DNA of 64,000 nucleotides from Streptomyces chartreusis (lineage in GTDB: Bacteria > Actinomycetota > Actinomycetes > Streptomycetales > Streptomycetaceae): positions 372,001 through 436,000 of the forward strand of contig NZ_CP023689.1 in NCBI RefSeq assembly GCF_008704715.1, read 5' to 3'. Position numbers and translations under genes: made by a program. A model generated the notes under the pieces. It was given only the letters and a program-made list of their open reading frames with translations, was not told the DNA's origin and did no database searches. Positions 1-10,877 of the stretch are shown here, one piece after another (the stretch's first letter is position 1; the number at the start of each line of letters is the position of its first letter).

Positions 1-47
1 CACACCTCGGCGAGCGCCGAGCCGTGGACCGGGGTTGTGGACGTCAC
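1..47 (-). CDS. NRPS, 5' end only (second assembly-line protein)
   Basis: Only the first 15 codons lie in the window. The frame opens with GTG at 47, whose last two bases plus the next A form the TGA stop of the upstream NRPS (GTGA overlap), so the two would be translationally coupled. The start reads [16 protein letters not shown] stretch like ALAEV just before a condensation-domain core (WPLSPLQ) is typical of NRPS proteins that begin with a C domain. Inference: this gene carries the third module of the same line. Too little sequence is present to be certain. Confidence 0.5.
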   Translation of the reverse strand, partial: MTSTTPVHGSALAEV

Positions 48-3000
48 CGGGACAGGCCTCCTTCGAGGTCCGCTGCGATCGCTTCGAGCTGCTCGACCTC
101 GTCCTGGTCCAGGTCCAGCAGGGGGAAGTCGGACGGTGTGTGGCCGCCGACCGCCGGGCTCTCCGAGTGGGCCGCCAGCCCCCGCAGCAGCGCCAGCCAG
201 ATACGGCCGAGGGAGTCCGCGGCATCGTCGGCCAGCACCCGCGCCGGGCGGCTGAGGGTGAGGGTCAGTTCGGGGCCGTGGCGGGTGTCGCGGACGACGG
301 CACCGGCCTCCAGGGCGTGCGGCAGGGGCATGCGCGGATCGTCGGAGCTGTACAGGGCCCGCGGAGTCGCCGGCTCCCACGGCACGCTCGCGCCCGCGCG
401 GACGGATCCGCCGGCCCGGGCGTCGAACCGGCCCAGGTAGTTGAATCCGACCTGGGGTAGGGGCAGTTCGGCCAGGACCGGCGCGGTCTCGGCATTGAGG
501 TACCGCAACAGCCCGTACCCCAGCCCGTCACCGGGCACGGCACGGATCTGCTCCTTGACGGACTTCAGCAGCAGCCCCGCGGCCCTCTCGCCGTCCATCA
601 CCCCGAAGAGGTCCACGCCACTGACGTCGAGCCGTACGGGGTGGGCGCTGGTGAACCAGCCGACGGTACGGGAGAGATCGGCACCGTCCAACGGCGTACG
701 GCCGTGGCCTTCGACGTTCACCAGGACCGGCGCGTAGGGGTCGTCACGCCAGTGGGCGACGGCTCCCGCCAGCGTGGCGAGCAGGATGTCGTGGACACCG
801 CAGTGGAACTGGGCCGCCGTCCGGCCGACGAGGGTGGCGGTGTCGTTGTTCCGCAGGGTCCAGGACGTGTGGCGTACGGTCGCCGCCGTGTCCCGGGCCG
901 GGTCGAGGGTCGGTATGCCGGGCAGCGGAGTGGCGTCCCTCAACAGAGCTGCCCAGGAGGGCAGTTCGGCGACACGGTGATCGCTGTGCGCCTCCGCGGC
1001 CAGCAGATGCGTCCAGCGCCTGTACGAGGTGGGGACCGGGGCGGGACGCGGGGAGTGACCGGCGATCGCGGCCTCGTACGCCTCCCTCAGGTCGGGCAGG
1101 AGGATCCGCCACGACACCCCGTCGACGGCGAGGTGGTGCACGGCGAGGACCAGCCGCCCGGCCCGCTCGGGTCCCGCGTCCAGCCATACGGCCCTGATCA
1201 TCGCCCCGGTCGACGGGTCGAGCCGGGCCACGGCCTCGCGGGCGGCCGCCTCGGTGGCGTCGGCGAGTTCGCCCGGGGTACCGGTCGCGTCCACGCGGGC
1301 AAGGAGACCTGCGGTGTCCACGGAGTCCGTGCCGCCGGCGATCAGTCGTGGCCCGGCGTCGTCTTCCGTCACCCGGGCGCGGAGCATGGCGTGGGTCTCG
1401 ACGAGGGCCGTGAGAACGGTGTCGAGGGCGTCCTTACGGAGCCCGGGTGGCGTGGCGAGGATCGTCCACTGCGCGAAGGCGCCGCCCGTGACCCGCTCGC
1501 CCAGGAAGTGGGCGGCGGGCGTCCAGGGCACCTCGCCCGCACCGTCGTCGGCGTCGGATCCGCGATCAGTGGTGCCGACGGGCTCGGCGACGAGGGCGAG
1601 CCGCTCGGGGGTCTTCTCGTCGAAGATCTGCCGGGGCGTGACGACCAGTCCGGCCTGCCGGGCCCGGGTGACGAGTTGCAGCGAGGTGATGGAGTCGCCG
1701 CCGAGCACGAAGAAGCTGTCGTCGGCGCCGACACGGTCGAGTCCGAGCGTCTCGGCGACGGCGGTGCAGAAGACCTCCTCGGCGGGGGTCCTCGGTGCCC
1801 GGCCGACGGCTTCGGAGGCGAAGTCGGGCTGCGGCAGGGCCTCGCGGTCCAGCTTGCCGTTCGGGGTCAGGGGCAGCTCGTCGAGGACCACCACGGCGGC
1901 CGGGACCATGTAGTCGGGGAGCGTGCGGGAGGCGTGGGCGCGTACGGCCGAGGGGTCGGGATCGCGCCCGTCGGCAGGCACGACGTAACCGATGAGCCGG
2001 GCGTCGTGGATCGCCGCGACCGCCTGCTCGACGTCGGCGTGGTCGGCGAGCGCGGCCTCTACCTCGCCCGGCTCGATCCGGTGCCCGCGCAGCTTGACCT
2101 GCTCGTCGGCCCGTCCGAGGAACACCAACTCGCCGCCGTGGGTGTGCCGGACGAGGTCGCCGGTGCGGTACATCCGCCCGCCGCCGGTGCGCGGGTCGGC
2201 GACGAACCGGTGGGCGGTGAGCGCCGGCCTACGGAGGTAGCCGCGGGCCAGGCCGGTGCCGGTCACGTACAGCTCGCCCGTCACACCCGGCGGCACCGGC
2301 CGCAGGAAGCCGTCCAGGACGTGGACGCCGGCGCGCGCGATCGGGCGGCCGATCGTCAGCGGGCCCGCGTCGTCCAGCGGGGCGGTGACGGTGGAGACGA
2401 CGGTCGCCTCGGTGACGCCGTACTCGTTGTGAAGGTCGCAGCGGGCCGCCCAACGCCGTCGGGTGTCCGCCGGGAGGGCGTCGCCGCCGCTCACCAGCAC
2501 GCGCAGCGCGGGCAGTTCTCGGTCCGGGAGGTGGGTGAGCTGGACGGCGGGCATCACGGCGTGGGTGATGCGGTGGTCGGCCAGCAGGTCGCCGAGCTCG
2601 TCGCCGGTGGTGTGCCCGCCCGGCGGGGCGAGCACCAGACGGCCCCCCGCGCACAGCGTCGGCCAGATGTCCGCCATCGACACGTCGAAGCTCGGCGATA
2701 CCAGCTGCACGAGTCGGGTGTCCGTGCCGATGCCGTACCGCTCGATCCGATCGGCGACCAGGTTCCGCAGCCCGCCCCAGGTGACGGCGGCGCCCTTGGG
2801 CGTGCCGGTGGAACCGGAGGTGTGGATGACGTACGCGATGTGGTCGGCGTCGGGTGGAGTGAGCGTCCGGTCGTCGTCGAAGTCGCCCTCCGGTCGGTCT
2901 TCGTCAAGGGTGAGCACCTGGCCCGTGAACCCCTCCGGCACCATAGGCCGGGTCCGGGTCGTGCAGAGCACCGCAGCGGGTGCGGCGTCGGCGAGCACAA

Positions 3001-6000
3001 AGGCGATGCGGTCGGCGGGGTGGTCGGGGTCGACGGGAACGTACGCGCCGCCCGCGAGCGCGATGCCGAGCAGGGCGGTGATCAGCTCCACCGAGCGGGG
3101 CGCCAGGACGGCCACGCGGGTGTCGGGGCCGATGCCGCGTACGGCGAGGTGGTGGGCGAGGCGCTCGGCGTCACGGGCCAGTTCGGCGTACGTCAGCTCG
3201 CGCTCGGCCGCGATGAGGGCGGTGGCCGTGGGAGTTCGTGCAGCCTGGTCGGTGAAGCGGTGGGGTGGGAGCGGGGAGGTGTCCGGGTGTGCTTCAGGGG
3301 CGTCCGGCAGCGGGGTGGGATCGGCGGCGACGCCGGGCACGGCCATCCGTCCCACCGGCATCGACGGATCCGTGATCACCTGCTCCAGCACACGCGTCAG
3401 GGCGTGCACCAGGCCCTCGGCGTCCGTTTCCGAGAACACGGCGAGGCGATGGGCGAGGCGGACCTGGAGGTGGTCGGCGAGGACGATCCCCAGCGTCAGC
3501 GGGTAGTGGGTGCCCTCCACGGTCGAGACATGGTCCGTCCGAAGGCCGTCGTGGGATTCGGCGGAGCCGACCGCCCGAGGGTAGTTCTCGAAGACCAGAA
3601 CCGAGTCGAAGGCGGACCGGGACCCGGTGAGCTTCTGCAGTTCCGAGAGCCCCACGTGATGGGAGCCGATCAGGGCGGACTGGCGGCCTTGCAGCGCGGT
3701 CAGCATGTCCAGCATCCGCTGCTCGCCGTCGAGCGGTACCCGGACGGGCACGGTGTTCATGAACACCCCGACCATGCCCTCGACGCCCGGCAGTTCGGTG
3801 GGCCGGGCCGCGACGGGCGCGCCGAACACGATGTCGGTGCTGCCCGTGAGCCGCGAGAGCACCAACGCCCAAGCGCCCTGGAGCAGCGTGTTGACCGTCA
3901 GCCCACCGGCTCGGGCGAAGGCGACCAGCCGGGCGGTGAAGTCCCGCGGGAACTCGCGGGTCAGGAATCCGGCGTCGGCCGAGTCCTGCGCCCGTTCCTG
4001 GGGATCGACGAGGGTGGGTTCGTCGACGCCGGCCAGCTCGGCCCGCCACGCCGTGAGCGCGGCCTCCTTGTCCTGCCGCGCCAGCCAGGCCAGATGGTCC
4101 CTGAAGGACGGTGCCGGCCCGAGCGCGGAGTCGTCGCCGCCGGAGGCGTACAGCGCGGCGACCTCGTTCAGGACGACGGACATGGACCAGCCGTCGAAGA
4201 GGATGTGGTGCGTGACGACTATGAGCCGGTGACGCTCGTCGGACATCCGGACGAGGACGAGTCGCAGCAGCGGGGGGCGGGCCGGGTCGAAGCGTTCCGT
4301 CTGCTCCCGCGCGGCCGTCTCGGCGAGCCGTGCCGCCGTCTCCTCCGCGCCGAGCCCGGAGAGATCGACCTCCCGCCACGGGATCGCAGCGTCCGCCACG
4401 ACACCTTGGACCAGCCGTCCCGACGCAAGCCGGTGGAAGCCGGCCCGCAGGGTCGCGTGCCGTGCCGCCACACCGTTCCAGGCCGCCCGCAGTCGGGCGG
4501 CATCGAGCCGCCCGCTCAGTTCAAGCGTCCACTGGCCCTCGTAGACATCGGGGCCCTGCTCGTCGTACGCGGCGTGGAAGAGCAGCCCTTCCTGTAGCGG
4601 TGTGAGCGGCCAGATCTCGGCGAGGCCGGGAACCAGGGCCTCCAGCTCGGCGGACTCGTCCGCGCTGAGGTCGAGCAGCGGGGCATCGGCCTGCGGTGCC
4701 TTCGTGTCAGGGGTGACTTCGAGCTGTGCCACGGTGGCGATGGCGGCTGGCGTTTCGTGCTCGAAGACGTCCTGGGCGCTGAAGGCGATGCCCTTGCGGT
4801 TGCCTCGTGCGGCGAGCTGCATCGACATGATGGAGTCGCCACCCAGCTCGAAGAAGCTGTCCGCCACTCCGACGTGTTCGCGGCCCAGGACGTCCGCGAA
4901 CAGCTCGCAGAGGAGGGTCTCGGCCGGCGTACGGGGTTCACGGCCGGTGGTGGCGGCGAACTCCGGCGCGGGCAGGGCCTTGTGGTCGACCTTGCCGTTG
5001 ACGGTCAGGGGCAGGGCGTCGAGTACGACGAGGGCGGCCGGGACCATGTAGTCGGGCAGGGTCTGTGCGAGACGCGCGCGTACCTGGCCCTCGTCGAGGT
5101 GATCGCCATCGGGGACGAGGTATCCGACGAGCCGTTTCTCGCCGGGCCGGTCCTCACGGGCGACCACGACGGCCTGGGCGACAGCAGACTGCGCCGCCAA
5201 CGCGGCTTCCACCTCGCCGAGTTCGACGCGGAAGCCACGGATCTTCACCTGCGCGTCCGCGCGGCCGGCGAAGACGAGCTCGCCGTCTTCCGTCCAGCGA
5301 GCGAGATCACCGGTCCGGTACATCCGCGCCCCGTCCGCGAACGGGCAGGCCACGAACCGCTCGGCCGACAGCCCCGCCCGCTCCAAGTACCCACGGGCGA
5401 GTCCCGCCCCGGCGATGTACAACTCACCCGTCACGCCGGGGGCGACGCGCCGGAGCGAATCGTCGAGTACGTGGACGTGACGGTTGGCGAGCGGGTGGCC
5501 GATCGGCAGTACCCGAGCGGTGTCGTCGCCCGGCTCGACGAGGTGCCAAGTGGCGCACAGAGTCGATTCCGTGGGGCCGTACAGGTGCCGGACGCGTACA
5601 TCAGAGCAGGCGGCGCGGACCCGCTCCACCGCCTCCAGGGGTACGACATCGCCGCCGGTCAGGACCTCGCGGGCGCCGGTGAAGCAGTCGGGCTCCTCCT
5701 CCGCCAGCACCCTGAACAGCCCGGCGGTGACGTGCACATGGGTCACACCGGCAGTGATATGCCGCCGTACCGCCGCGGCGTCCACCGCCACACCCGGCTC
5801 GGCGATGACCACCCGGGCCCCGCTCACCAGCGGCACCCACACCTCGAACAACGAGATGTCGAAGGCATGCGGGGCATGGAAGAGAACCGCGTCGCCGGGA
5901 CCGACACCCCAACCGGGATCCCCCACCAGCGCCGCCACACTCCCGTGCGGCACGGCAACACCCTTCGGCGTCCCCGTCGAACCGGACGTGTACATCACAT

Positions 6001-6400
6001 ACGCGAGATCATCGCCGTCCAACGCAACTGACGGCGCACCGCCCGCGCCCTCGACGACCTCGTCGATCGTCACTGCAGGTGCGGAATCCTCCAGCACGAA
6101 CGCGACACGCTCCGCCGGATAGGCACCGTCCACCGGGACATAAGCCGCCCCCGCCTTCCACACGCCCAGCAGCACGCCGATCAGGTCGGCGGAACGTTCC
6201 AGCCGTACGGCCACCCGGTCACCCCGGCCGACCTCACGGTCTCGCAGATACGCTGCCACCCGGTCAGACGCCGCGTCCAACTCCCCGTACGACACCTGCC
6301 GCCCGCCCTCGACGACAGCCACCGCATCCGGTGCCTCAACCACCCGTGCGCGGAACAACTCCAGCACCGAGACGGGCGCTGCCACCGATGTGCCGTTCAT
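44..6400 (-). CDS. Two-module NRPS, A-T-C-A-T-E, starter enzyme of a peptide assembly line
   Basis: The protein has 2118 residues and uses ATG at 6400, preceded by AGGGGGAG; an upstream in-frame extension encodes only low-complexity Ala/Pro sequence. Domain order: A1 about 1-480 ([10 protein letters not shown] at 138-147, YGPTE at 274-278), T1 with Ser523 in LGGDSI, C about 595-1020 (HHILFDG at 731-737), A2 about 1045-1520 ([10 protein letters not shown] at 1194-1203), T2 with Ser1570, E about 1625-2110 ([11 protein letters not shown] at 1755-1765). There is no condensation domain before A1, so it should load the first residue. The A1 pocket reads D-I-F-(G or H, alignment-dependent)-L-G-L-L-C, close to published 4-hydroxyphenylglycine codes. 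The A2 pocket reads D-V-A-V-V-G-E-V-V and I do not assign it firmly. The E domain predicts a D residue at position 2. It lies 46 nt after the ABC exporter gene and overlaps the next NRPS. Confidence 0.95.
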   Translation of the reverse strand: MNGTSVAAPVSVLELFRARVVEAPDAVAVVEGGRQVSYGELDAASDRVAAYLRDREVGRGDRVAVRLERSADLIGVLLGVWKAGAAYVPVDGAYPAERVAFVLEDSAPAVTIDEVVEGAGGAPSVALDGDDLAYVMYTSGSTGTPKGVAVPHGSVAALVGDPGWGVGPGDAVLFHAPHAFDISLFEVWVPLVSGARVVIAEPGVAVDAAAVRRHITAGVTHVHVTAGLFRVLAEEEPDCFTGAREVLTGGDVVPLEAVERVRAACSDVRVRHLYGPTESTLCATWHLVEPGDDTARVLPIGHPLANRHVHVLDDSLRRVAPGVTGELYIAGAGLARGYLERAGLSAERFVACPFADGARMYRTGDLARWTEDGELVFAGRADAQVKIRGFRVELGEVEAALAAQSAVAQAVVVAREDRPGEKRLVGYLVPDGDHLDEGQVRARLAQTLPDYMVPAALVVLDALPLTVNGKVDHKALPAPEFAATTGREPRTPAETLLCELFADVLGREHVGVADSFFELGGDSIMSMQLAARGNRKGIAFSAQDVFEHETPAAIATVAQLEVTPDTKAPQADAPLLDLSADESAELEALVPGLAEIWPLTPLQEGLLFHAAYDEQGPDVYEGQWTLELSGRLDAARLRAAWNGVAARHATLRAGFHRLASGRLVQGVVADAAIPWREVDLSGLGAEETAARLAETAAREQTERFDPARPPLLRLVLVRMSDERHRLIVVTHHILFDGWSMSVVLNEVAALYASGGDDSALGPAPSFRDHLAWLARQDKEAALTAWRAELAGVDEPTLVDPQERAQDSADAGFLTREFPRDFTARLVAFARAGGLTVNTLLQGAWALVLSRLTGSTDIVFGAPVAARPTELPGVEGMVGVFMNTVPVRVPLDGEQRMLDMLTALQGRQSALIGSHHVGLSELQKLTGSRSAFDSVLVFENYPRAVGSAESHDGLRTDHVSTVEGTHYPLTLGIVLADHLQVRLAHRLAVFSETDAEGLVHALTRVLEQVITDPSMPVGRMAVPGVAADPTPLPDAPEAHPDTSPLPPHRFTDQAARTPTATALIAAERELTYAELARDAERLAHHLAVRGIGPDTRVAVLAPRSVELITALLGIALAGGAYVPVDPDHPADRIAFVLADAAPAAVLCTTRTRPMVPEGFTGQVLTLDEDRPEGDFDDDRTLTPPDADHIAYVIHTSGSTGTPKGAAVTWGGLRNLVADRIERYGIGTDTRLVQLVSPSFDVSMADIWPTLCAGGRLVLAPPGGHTTGDELGDLLADHRITHAVMPAVQLTHLPDRELPALRVLVSGGDALPADTRRRWAARCDLHNEYGVTEATVVSTVTAPLDDAGPLTIGRPIARAGVHVLDGFLRPVPPGVTGELYVTGTGLARGYLRRPALTAHRFVADPRTGGGRMYRTGDLVRHTHGGELVFLGRADEQVKLRGHRIEPGEVEAALADHADVEQAVAAIHDARLIGYVVPADGRDPDPSAVRAHASRTLPDYMVPAAVVVLDELPLTPNGKLDREALPQPDFASEAVGRAPRTPAEEVFCTAVAETLGLDRVGADDSFFVLGGDSITSLQLVTRARQAGLVVTPRQIFDEKTPERLALVAEPVGTTDRGSDADDGAGEVPWTPAAHFLGERVTGGAFAQWTILATPPGLRKDALDTVLTALVETHAMLRARVTEDDAGPRLIAGGTDSVDTAGLLARVDATGTPGELADATEAAAREAVARLDPSTGAMIRAVWLDAGPERAGRLVLAVHHLAVDGVSWRILLPDLREAYEAAIAGHSPRPAPVPTSYRRWTHLLAAEAHSDHRVAELPSWAALLRDATPLPGIPTLDPARDTAATVRHTSWTLRNNDTATLVGRTAAQFHCGVHDILLATLAGAVAHWRDDPYAPVLVNVEGHGRTPLDGADLSRTVGWFTSAHPVRLDVSGVDLFGVMDGERAAGLLLKSVKEQIRAVPGDGLGYGLLRYLNAETAPVLAELPLPQVGFNYLGRFDARAGGSVRAGASVPWEPATPRALYSSDDPRMPLPHALEAGAVVRDTRHGPELTLTLSRPARVLADDAADSLGRIWLALLRGLAAHSESPAVGGHTPSDFPLLDLDQDEVEQLEAIAADLEGGLSR

Positions 6401-6446
6401 GTCTCCCCCTTCGACGGACGACCGCTCCGCGGGCTGCTGGTGTTGA

Positions 6447-8543
6447 TCAGGGGGAGCCGTCGCCCCGTACCCGTGGGCCCCGCATACCGGGGCCGCCGCC
6501 CATGCCAGGGCCGCCCATTCCGCCGCCGGGCATGCCGCCTCCCACGCCGCCGCCGGGGCCCATTCCGCCGCCCATGGCACCGCCGCGCGTCCGGACCCTC
6601 GGGCCGGTCGAGCCCTGGGGCGGGGCCGGCTCGCGGTGGCCGTTGCCGCGGGGCGGGGGCAGCGTTTCGGACTTGCTGAACTGGGTGTTGTGGAGGTGGG
6701 TGTAGAGGCCTCCGGCGGCGAGGAGTTCGTCGTGGGTGCCCTTTTCGCGGACTCGGCCGTCGTCGATCACGAGGATCTGGTCGGCCTCGCGGACGGTGGA
6801 GAGCCGGTGGGCGATCACCAAGGAGGTTCGGTTGCTCAGGGCCGTCTTGAGGGCGCGTTGGACGGCGGCCTCCGACTCGGAATCCAGGTGGGCGGTGGCC
6901 TCGTCCAGCACGACGATCGCCGGTGCCTTCAACAGGAGCCGGGCGACGGCCAGTCGCTGCTTCTCGCCGCCGGAGAGCCGGAAGCCGCGGTCTCCGACGA
7001 CCGTGTCGAGTCCGTCGGGCAGGGAGCGGATCAGGTCGAGGATGCGGGCCTGCTCGCAGGCCTCGATCAGCTCCTCCTCGGTGGCCTCGGGGCGGGCGTA
7101 CGCGAGGTTCGCACGGATGGTGTCGTGGAAGAGGTACGCGTCCTGGGCGACGACTCCGACGGTGGCGCGCAGGGAGTCGAAGGTGAGGTCGCGTACGTCC
7201 GTGCCGTCGATGCGGACGGCTCCCGAGGTCACGTCGTACAGCCGTGACACCAGGTGGGTGATGGTGGTCTTGCCGGCGCCGGAGGGGCCGACGAGCGCGG
7301 TGAGCGTGCCGGGGGCGACGCTGAAGTCCAATCCGTGCAGGACCTCCGGCACGGGCTTGCTGCGCTGGTCACCGGAGGCCGAGTGGGTTTCCAGGGAGGC
7401 CAGTGAGACCTCCTCGGGGCGGGGGTAGGCGAAGGACACCTGGTCGAAGCGGATCTCGGGGGCCGAGGCGCTGCTGGGTGGGGGAAGCGCGACGGCGTCC
7501 GGGTGTTCCTCGATGAGCGGTTTGATGTCGAGCAGTTCGAAGATCCGGTCGAAACTGATCAGCACCGTGACGGCGTTGGCCTGCATGCTGGAGAGCTGGG
7601 TGATGGGGCCGAACAGCCGGCCCAGCAGGGTGGCCAGGGCCACCAGGGTGCCGAGTCCGATGACGCCGTCGAGTACTAGTCCGCCGCCGACGCCGTACAC
7701 CAGGGCGGTGGTGAGCGCGGTGAGCAGGGCCATGAGGATGAAGGCGAGGCGGCTGAAGATGGTGAGGCGGACGCCGACCTCTCGTACGCGCTCCGCTTCG
7801 CCTCGGTAGTCGGCCAGTTCCTCGGCCGGGCGGCCGAACAGCTTGGCCAGCATGGCGCCTTGCACATTGAAGCGCTCGTGAATCGTTCCGCTCAGGTTGG
7901 CGTGCAGTTCCATCTGCTTCCTGGAATGCGCCTGGAGTCGGCGGCCGATGTAGAGCCAGGGAAAGAAGAACAGCGGCAGCAGCACGAGCGCGATGAGGCT
8001 GACGAGCCAGGAGAGATAGAACATCTCGGCAAGCACCAGTACGACGGTGACGGCGCCGGTCGCCGACAGCAGCAGGGTGGTGAGGGCCTGCTGGGCCATG
8101 ACCACGTCGGTGCTGAGCCGGCTGGAGAGGGCGCCGGTCTGGGTGCGGGTGAAGAACGCGAGGGGCATGCGCTGCACATGGCGGAACGCCTGGACCCGCA
8201 GGTCGTAGCTGACTCCCTGGCCGATACGGCCGGACAGGGCGCTCTGCGCGAGTTGGGTGACGGAGCCGGCGAGGGCGAGCGCGGCGACGAGCAGCGCCAG
8301 GACGACGACGAGCCGGGCGTCGTCCTTCATGATCCCGCTGTCGACGATCTCCTTGAGAAGGAGGGGAGTCGTGACGATGACGAGGGAGTCGACGAGGGTC
8401 ACGAGAATGAGGGCGATCGCGATTTTCCGATGGGGCCTGACAAAGGCGAGCACCCGCCGCGATGTTCCCGGCCTGATCTTGGAGGGCTCCGAATCGTCGC
8501 CGCCCTTCATCATCACCCCACCGGGGGTCTGAGTGACCAGCAT
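6447..8543 (-). CDS. ABC exporter, fused transmembrane and ATPase domains, with Gly/Met-rich tail
   Basis: A 698-residue type-IV ABC half-transporter. The six-helix membrane domain spans about 30-335 and the nucleotide-binding domain about 365-615, with Walker A GPSGAGKT at 419-426, signature LSGGE at 523-527, Walker B IVVLDE at 543-548 and the switch His at 579. The start at 8543 is chosen because AGGAGG lies upstream and the membrane domain begins soon after; the frame runs further upstream through non-homologous Arg/Pro-rich sequence. The last 45 residues are a Gly/Met tail of GGGM- and GPGM-like units, unusual after an ATPase domain. Position directly before the NRPS and after a StrR-type activator matches Tba-like exporters of glycopeptide clusters, so export of the mature peptide is the likely role. 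It probably works as a homodimer. Confidence 0.92.
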   Translation of the reverse strand: MLVTQTPGGVMMKGGDDSEPSKIRPGTSRRVLAFVRPHRKIAIALILVTLVDSLVIVTTPLLLKEIVDSGIMKDDARLVVVLALLVAALALAGSVTQLAQSALSGRIGQGVSYDLRVQAFRHVQRMPLAFFTRTQTGALSSRLSTDVVMAQQALTTLLLSATGAVTVVLVLAEMFYLSWLVSLIALVLLPLFFFPWLYIGRRLQAHSRKQMELHANLSGTIHERFNVQGAMLAKLFGRPAEELADYRGEAERVREVGVRLTIFSRLAFILMALLTALTTALVYGVGGGLVLDGVIGLGTLVALATLLGRLFGPITQLSSMQANAVTVLISFDRIFELLDIKPLIEEHPDAVALPPPSSASAPEIRFDQVSFAYPRPEEVSLASLETHSASGDQRSKPVPEVLHGLDFSVAPGTLTALVGPSGAGKTTITHLVSRLYDVTSGAVRIDGTDVRDLTFDSLRATVGVVAQDAYLFHDTIRANLAYARPEATEEELIEACEQARILDLIRSLPDGLDTVVGDRGFRLSGGEKQRLAVARLLLKAPAIVVLDEATAHLDSESEAAVQRALKTALSNRTSLVIAHRLSTVREADQILVIDDGRVREKGTHDELLAAGGLYTHLHNTQFSKSETLPPPRGNGHREPAPPQGSTGPRVRTRGGAMGGGMGPGGGVGGGMPGGGMGGPGMGGGPGMRGPRVRGDGSP

Positions 8544-8966
8544 GTCGACGGGGACCTCCTGCTGTAGGGATTCGGGGATGCAGCGGCCGTGAATGTGCGG
8601 AGTGACTCTCGAACGCATTCCGGTCTCGCGATCCGGGAGGCGACGATACCTGTCTGAATTCCGGCCAACCACGCGCTGCGGATGGGCATTTGTGCGTGCT
8701 GAACGACGGACAGGGAATCGTGAACATGACAGAAATCCGGGAGTGCTGCGCGCGTAGAAGTACCCCGTGTGAATCGCGTGCGCCCGGCCCGCGGAAATAC
8801 GCGGGACGGGCGGGCGGCATGCCGTTCCGCCGGGCGGCTTCGGTAATGCCGCCCGGCCGGAAGGCTTCCGTTTCCGCGAGAAGGGTCGGTGGCGCCGGTG
8901 TCCAACCGTGCGAATCACACAGTTGGACAGGCGGGTGAAGTTACACGGCCGGTTCGGCCGGTGAAG
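8544..8966. other. 423-bp intergenic region between activator and exporter genes
   Basis: No coding frame here has a credible start or family match. Apart from the GTCCAA-N17-TTGGAC element near its right end, it should hold the promoter and a leader of up to about 350 nt for the exporter-NRPS operon. I could not pick a single convincing -10/-35 pair. Confidence 0.5.
8900..8928. promoter_or_regulatory. Putative StrR/Bbr-family operator, GTCCAA-N17-TTGGAC
   Basis: GTCCAA at 8900-8905 and TTGGAC at 8923-8928 are separated by exactly 17 bp, and the symmetry extends outward and inward (8899-8910 against 8918-8929, 11 of 12 pairs). From memory, this is the consensus reported for Bbr, the StrR-like activator of balhimycin synthesis. 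It lies in the gap between the activator gene and the ABC exporter gene, 357 bp before the exporter start. Inference: the activator encoded next door binds here to switch on the exporter-NRPS operon. Confidence 0.7.
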
Positions 8967-10043
8967 TCACACGGTCGGGCAGGCCGATGAATCGGCCCGA
9001 GAAGGCGGTGAATCATCGCCCTGGGCAACGTTCTTCTCGACTCGGGCCGCGACCTCTTCCCAGATATGCGCGCACTCACGCGCCAGATGCGCGACGGTGC
9101 CGCTCCAGTACGGCGGGACCGTGTCGACTATTCCCTCCCACTCGGCCGGCGGGAGCATGTGAACGCTGAGCAGCCGCAGCAATTGACGCCCTGTCTCATT
9201 GAGACGGAGAGCGGGGTCCGCCTTGAGCCGGTTCACCGCCGAGAGCCCTTCGGTGAAGGCGGGCCCGGCAACCGCGTCATGCCGGTCCTCGCCGTGGCCC
9301 GGCTGCGGCACGACCTTCAGGATCTCCTCACGCGGGCGCGGCCGGACGCCCCGTGGCCTCGGGGGGAGCAGCGGCTCCTCCCCTCGACTGAGGCGGTTGC
9401 GCACGTCCCGCGCGGTCTCCGGGGAGATGCCGGCGGCCCGGGCGATCTGACGCAGCGAGAGATTCGGGTTCTCGCTGATCAACTGCCCCGCCCGACGGCG
9501 CCCCTCGGCGATGTCGACGGGCCGGACCCGGCCGTCCCGTCCGATCCTCGCGAAGTCCTCCGCCGGGTCACCGACCGGCGCCGACCGGCGTACGTCGGCG
9601 ACCGTGGCCGGGGCGATGCCCGTCACGGAGGCGATCTTCCGGTCCGACCACTGCGGGTGCGTCGCGATGATCCGCACGGCGGCCCGCTTGCGGTCCGGGA
9701 GCGACAGCGGCAGCCCGTGCCGCACGTTCGACTCGACGGCGAGCACGAAGGCGTCCGCCTCGGTGCCGTCGTAAAAGGTCACCGCGATGGTGCTGTGACC
9801 GCGCAGTTGGGCGGCACGCAGTCGGTGCAGCCCGTCGATCACCCGCATCGAGTCGCGGTGGACGATTATGGGCGGCAATGGAATATCCAATTCCGCGAGT
9901 GCCGCCACATGGTCCGGGTTCTCTCCCCCGTTTCTCGGTGAACCTTCCGCCGATAACGCTCGAATGTCAACGTCGACGATCCTGTCATCGGTACTCCCCC
10001 GTCGCACCCACATCTCCGTTCGCTCGATCAACGCCTTCCCCAC
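8967..10043 (-). CDS. StrR-family pathway-specific activator (ParB-like domain plus helix-turn-helix)
   Basis: About 358 residues from GTG at 10043, which has GAGGT 8 nt upstream; ATG at 10067 or 10013 are alternatives. The N-terminal half is the ParB/sulfiredoxin-like fold of StrR, Bbr, Dbv4, Tei15* and NovG, with I-V-H-R-D-S-M-R-V-I-D-G-L-H-R-L-R-A-A as core, followed by a helix-turn-helix around WSDRKIASVTGIAPATVADV. A second helical DNA-binding-like segment follows (SLRQIARAAGISPETARDV). Proteins of this family activate antibiotic operons by binding inverted repeats, and such a repeat lies just past its 3' end. Codon 30 is TTA (9954-9956), so translation should depend on the rare bldA leucyl-tRNA. 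It is transcribed in the same direction as the exporter and NRPS. Confidence 0.9.
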   Translation of the reverse strand: MGKALIERTEMWVRRGSTDDRIVDVDIRALSAEGSPRNGGENPDHVAALAELDIPLPPIIVHRDSMRVIDGLHRLRAAQLRGHSTIAVTFYDGTEADAFVLAVESNVRHGLPLSLPDRKRAAVRIIATHPQWSDRKIASVTGIAPATVADVRRSAPVGDPAEDFARIGRDGRVRPVDIAEGRRRAGQLISENPNLSLRQIARAAGISPETARDVRNRLSRGEEPLLPPRPRGVRPRPREEILKVVPQPGHGEDRHDAVAGPAFTEGLSAVNRLKADPALRLNETGRQLLRLLSVHMLPPAEWEGIVDTVPPYWSGTVAHLARECAHIWEEVAARVEKNVAQGDDSPPSRADSSACPTV

Positions 10044-10877
10044 GCGTCGCAACCTCGTGCGACGCATGCCGGCACGCTGATTCGGCCACCACGAGTCGGT
10101 CCGTCGCTGCTCGTCACAATTGGCCTGGCGACGTTCGCCGACATCACGCGCTCGTATCGTGGTGATCGGGTCCTCGGTGCCGGCGCTGTACGGCCGCGTC
10201 ACCACTGCATGGAGGCAGTCAGGTCCCGATTCACTTCGGTTCGTAGACCTGTGGAGTCCGCTCACGCGAGGAGCCGAACTATGACGCGCTCGCTTTTCGA
10301 ACGAGACTCCAGGCGAACAAGAGTCCTTTTCCCTGGCGCGTTCACTCTAACAGCAGCGCACAGTCCAGAAGCCGGACCTGAGCACGCCTTCCAGCACTTG
10401 AGACGGCTCACCAATTCCGCCGATCAGGCGGATGCGGGGCGACGCGCAGCCGGAATGGCGCATTCTCCTATACCTTCCGGCTTTCGCTCGCCCATTCAAC
10501 CACCGCCCGACCGCTCGGTCGGTCAAGTGCGGAACTCGACACCATAAAGACGACGGCCGTCGCAGTGGGTCTCCGAAGACCCCGGAAGCGGATTTACTCC
10601 CCCTCCCGCGGGGCCGCCGATTCCGAACGCGCAACCCGGCAGCCGATCAAATCCGTTTCGGCCCGGGATCCGGGCAGTCCTGACTTCACCGCCGGCGCCC
10701 GATGCTCTCACCGCGGGGGTTTCAGCGAAGTAACAGCCGTTCGGCCTGCGCCGTCGCGGCCGCGTCGCACATGGCGGGTTGCAGCGAGGTAACGGCAGTC
10801 GTTCCGGCGCGGTAACCATGGACGCGCTCTACTGAGCACGGATCGCGATGACCCCCCACTCCGACCCGGGAGGCTCC
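10044..10877. other. 830-bp region without a supported gene
   Basis: Short frames exist on both strands but have no Shine-Dalgarno-supported start, no family match and mixed codon position bias. Visible structure: a palindrome CGACCG-CT-CGGTCG at 10508-10521, and two imperfect direct copies of a roughly 30-bp sequence at about 10718-10747 and 10776-10806 sharing CAGCGAgGTAAC. The left part should contain the promoter of the StrR-like gene; I found no second GTCCAA-N17-TTGGAC site. Confidence 0.4.

Noticed and set aside
641..4597. Very long open frame (1318 codons) on the plus strand opposite the NRPS gene
   Set aside because: It is the GC-skewed mirror frame of the NRPS; composition is Arg/Gly/Val-rich without domains, and the NRPS motifs on the other strand are unmistakable.
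10209..10547. Small protein gene in the 830-bp region
   Set aside because: No ribosome site, no family match, and overlapping frames of similar length on the other strand.
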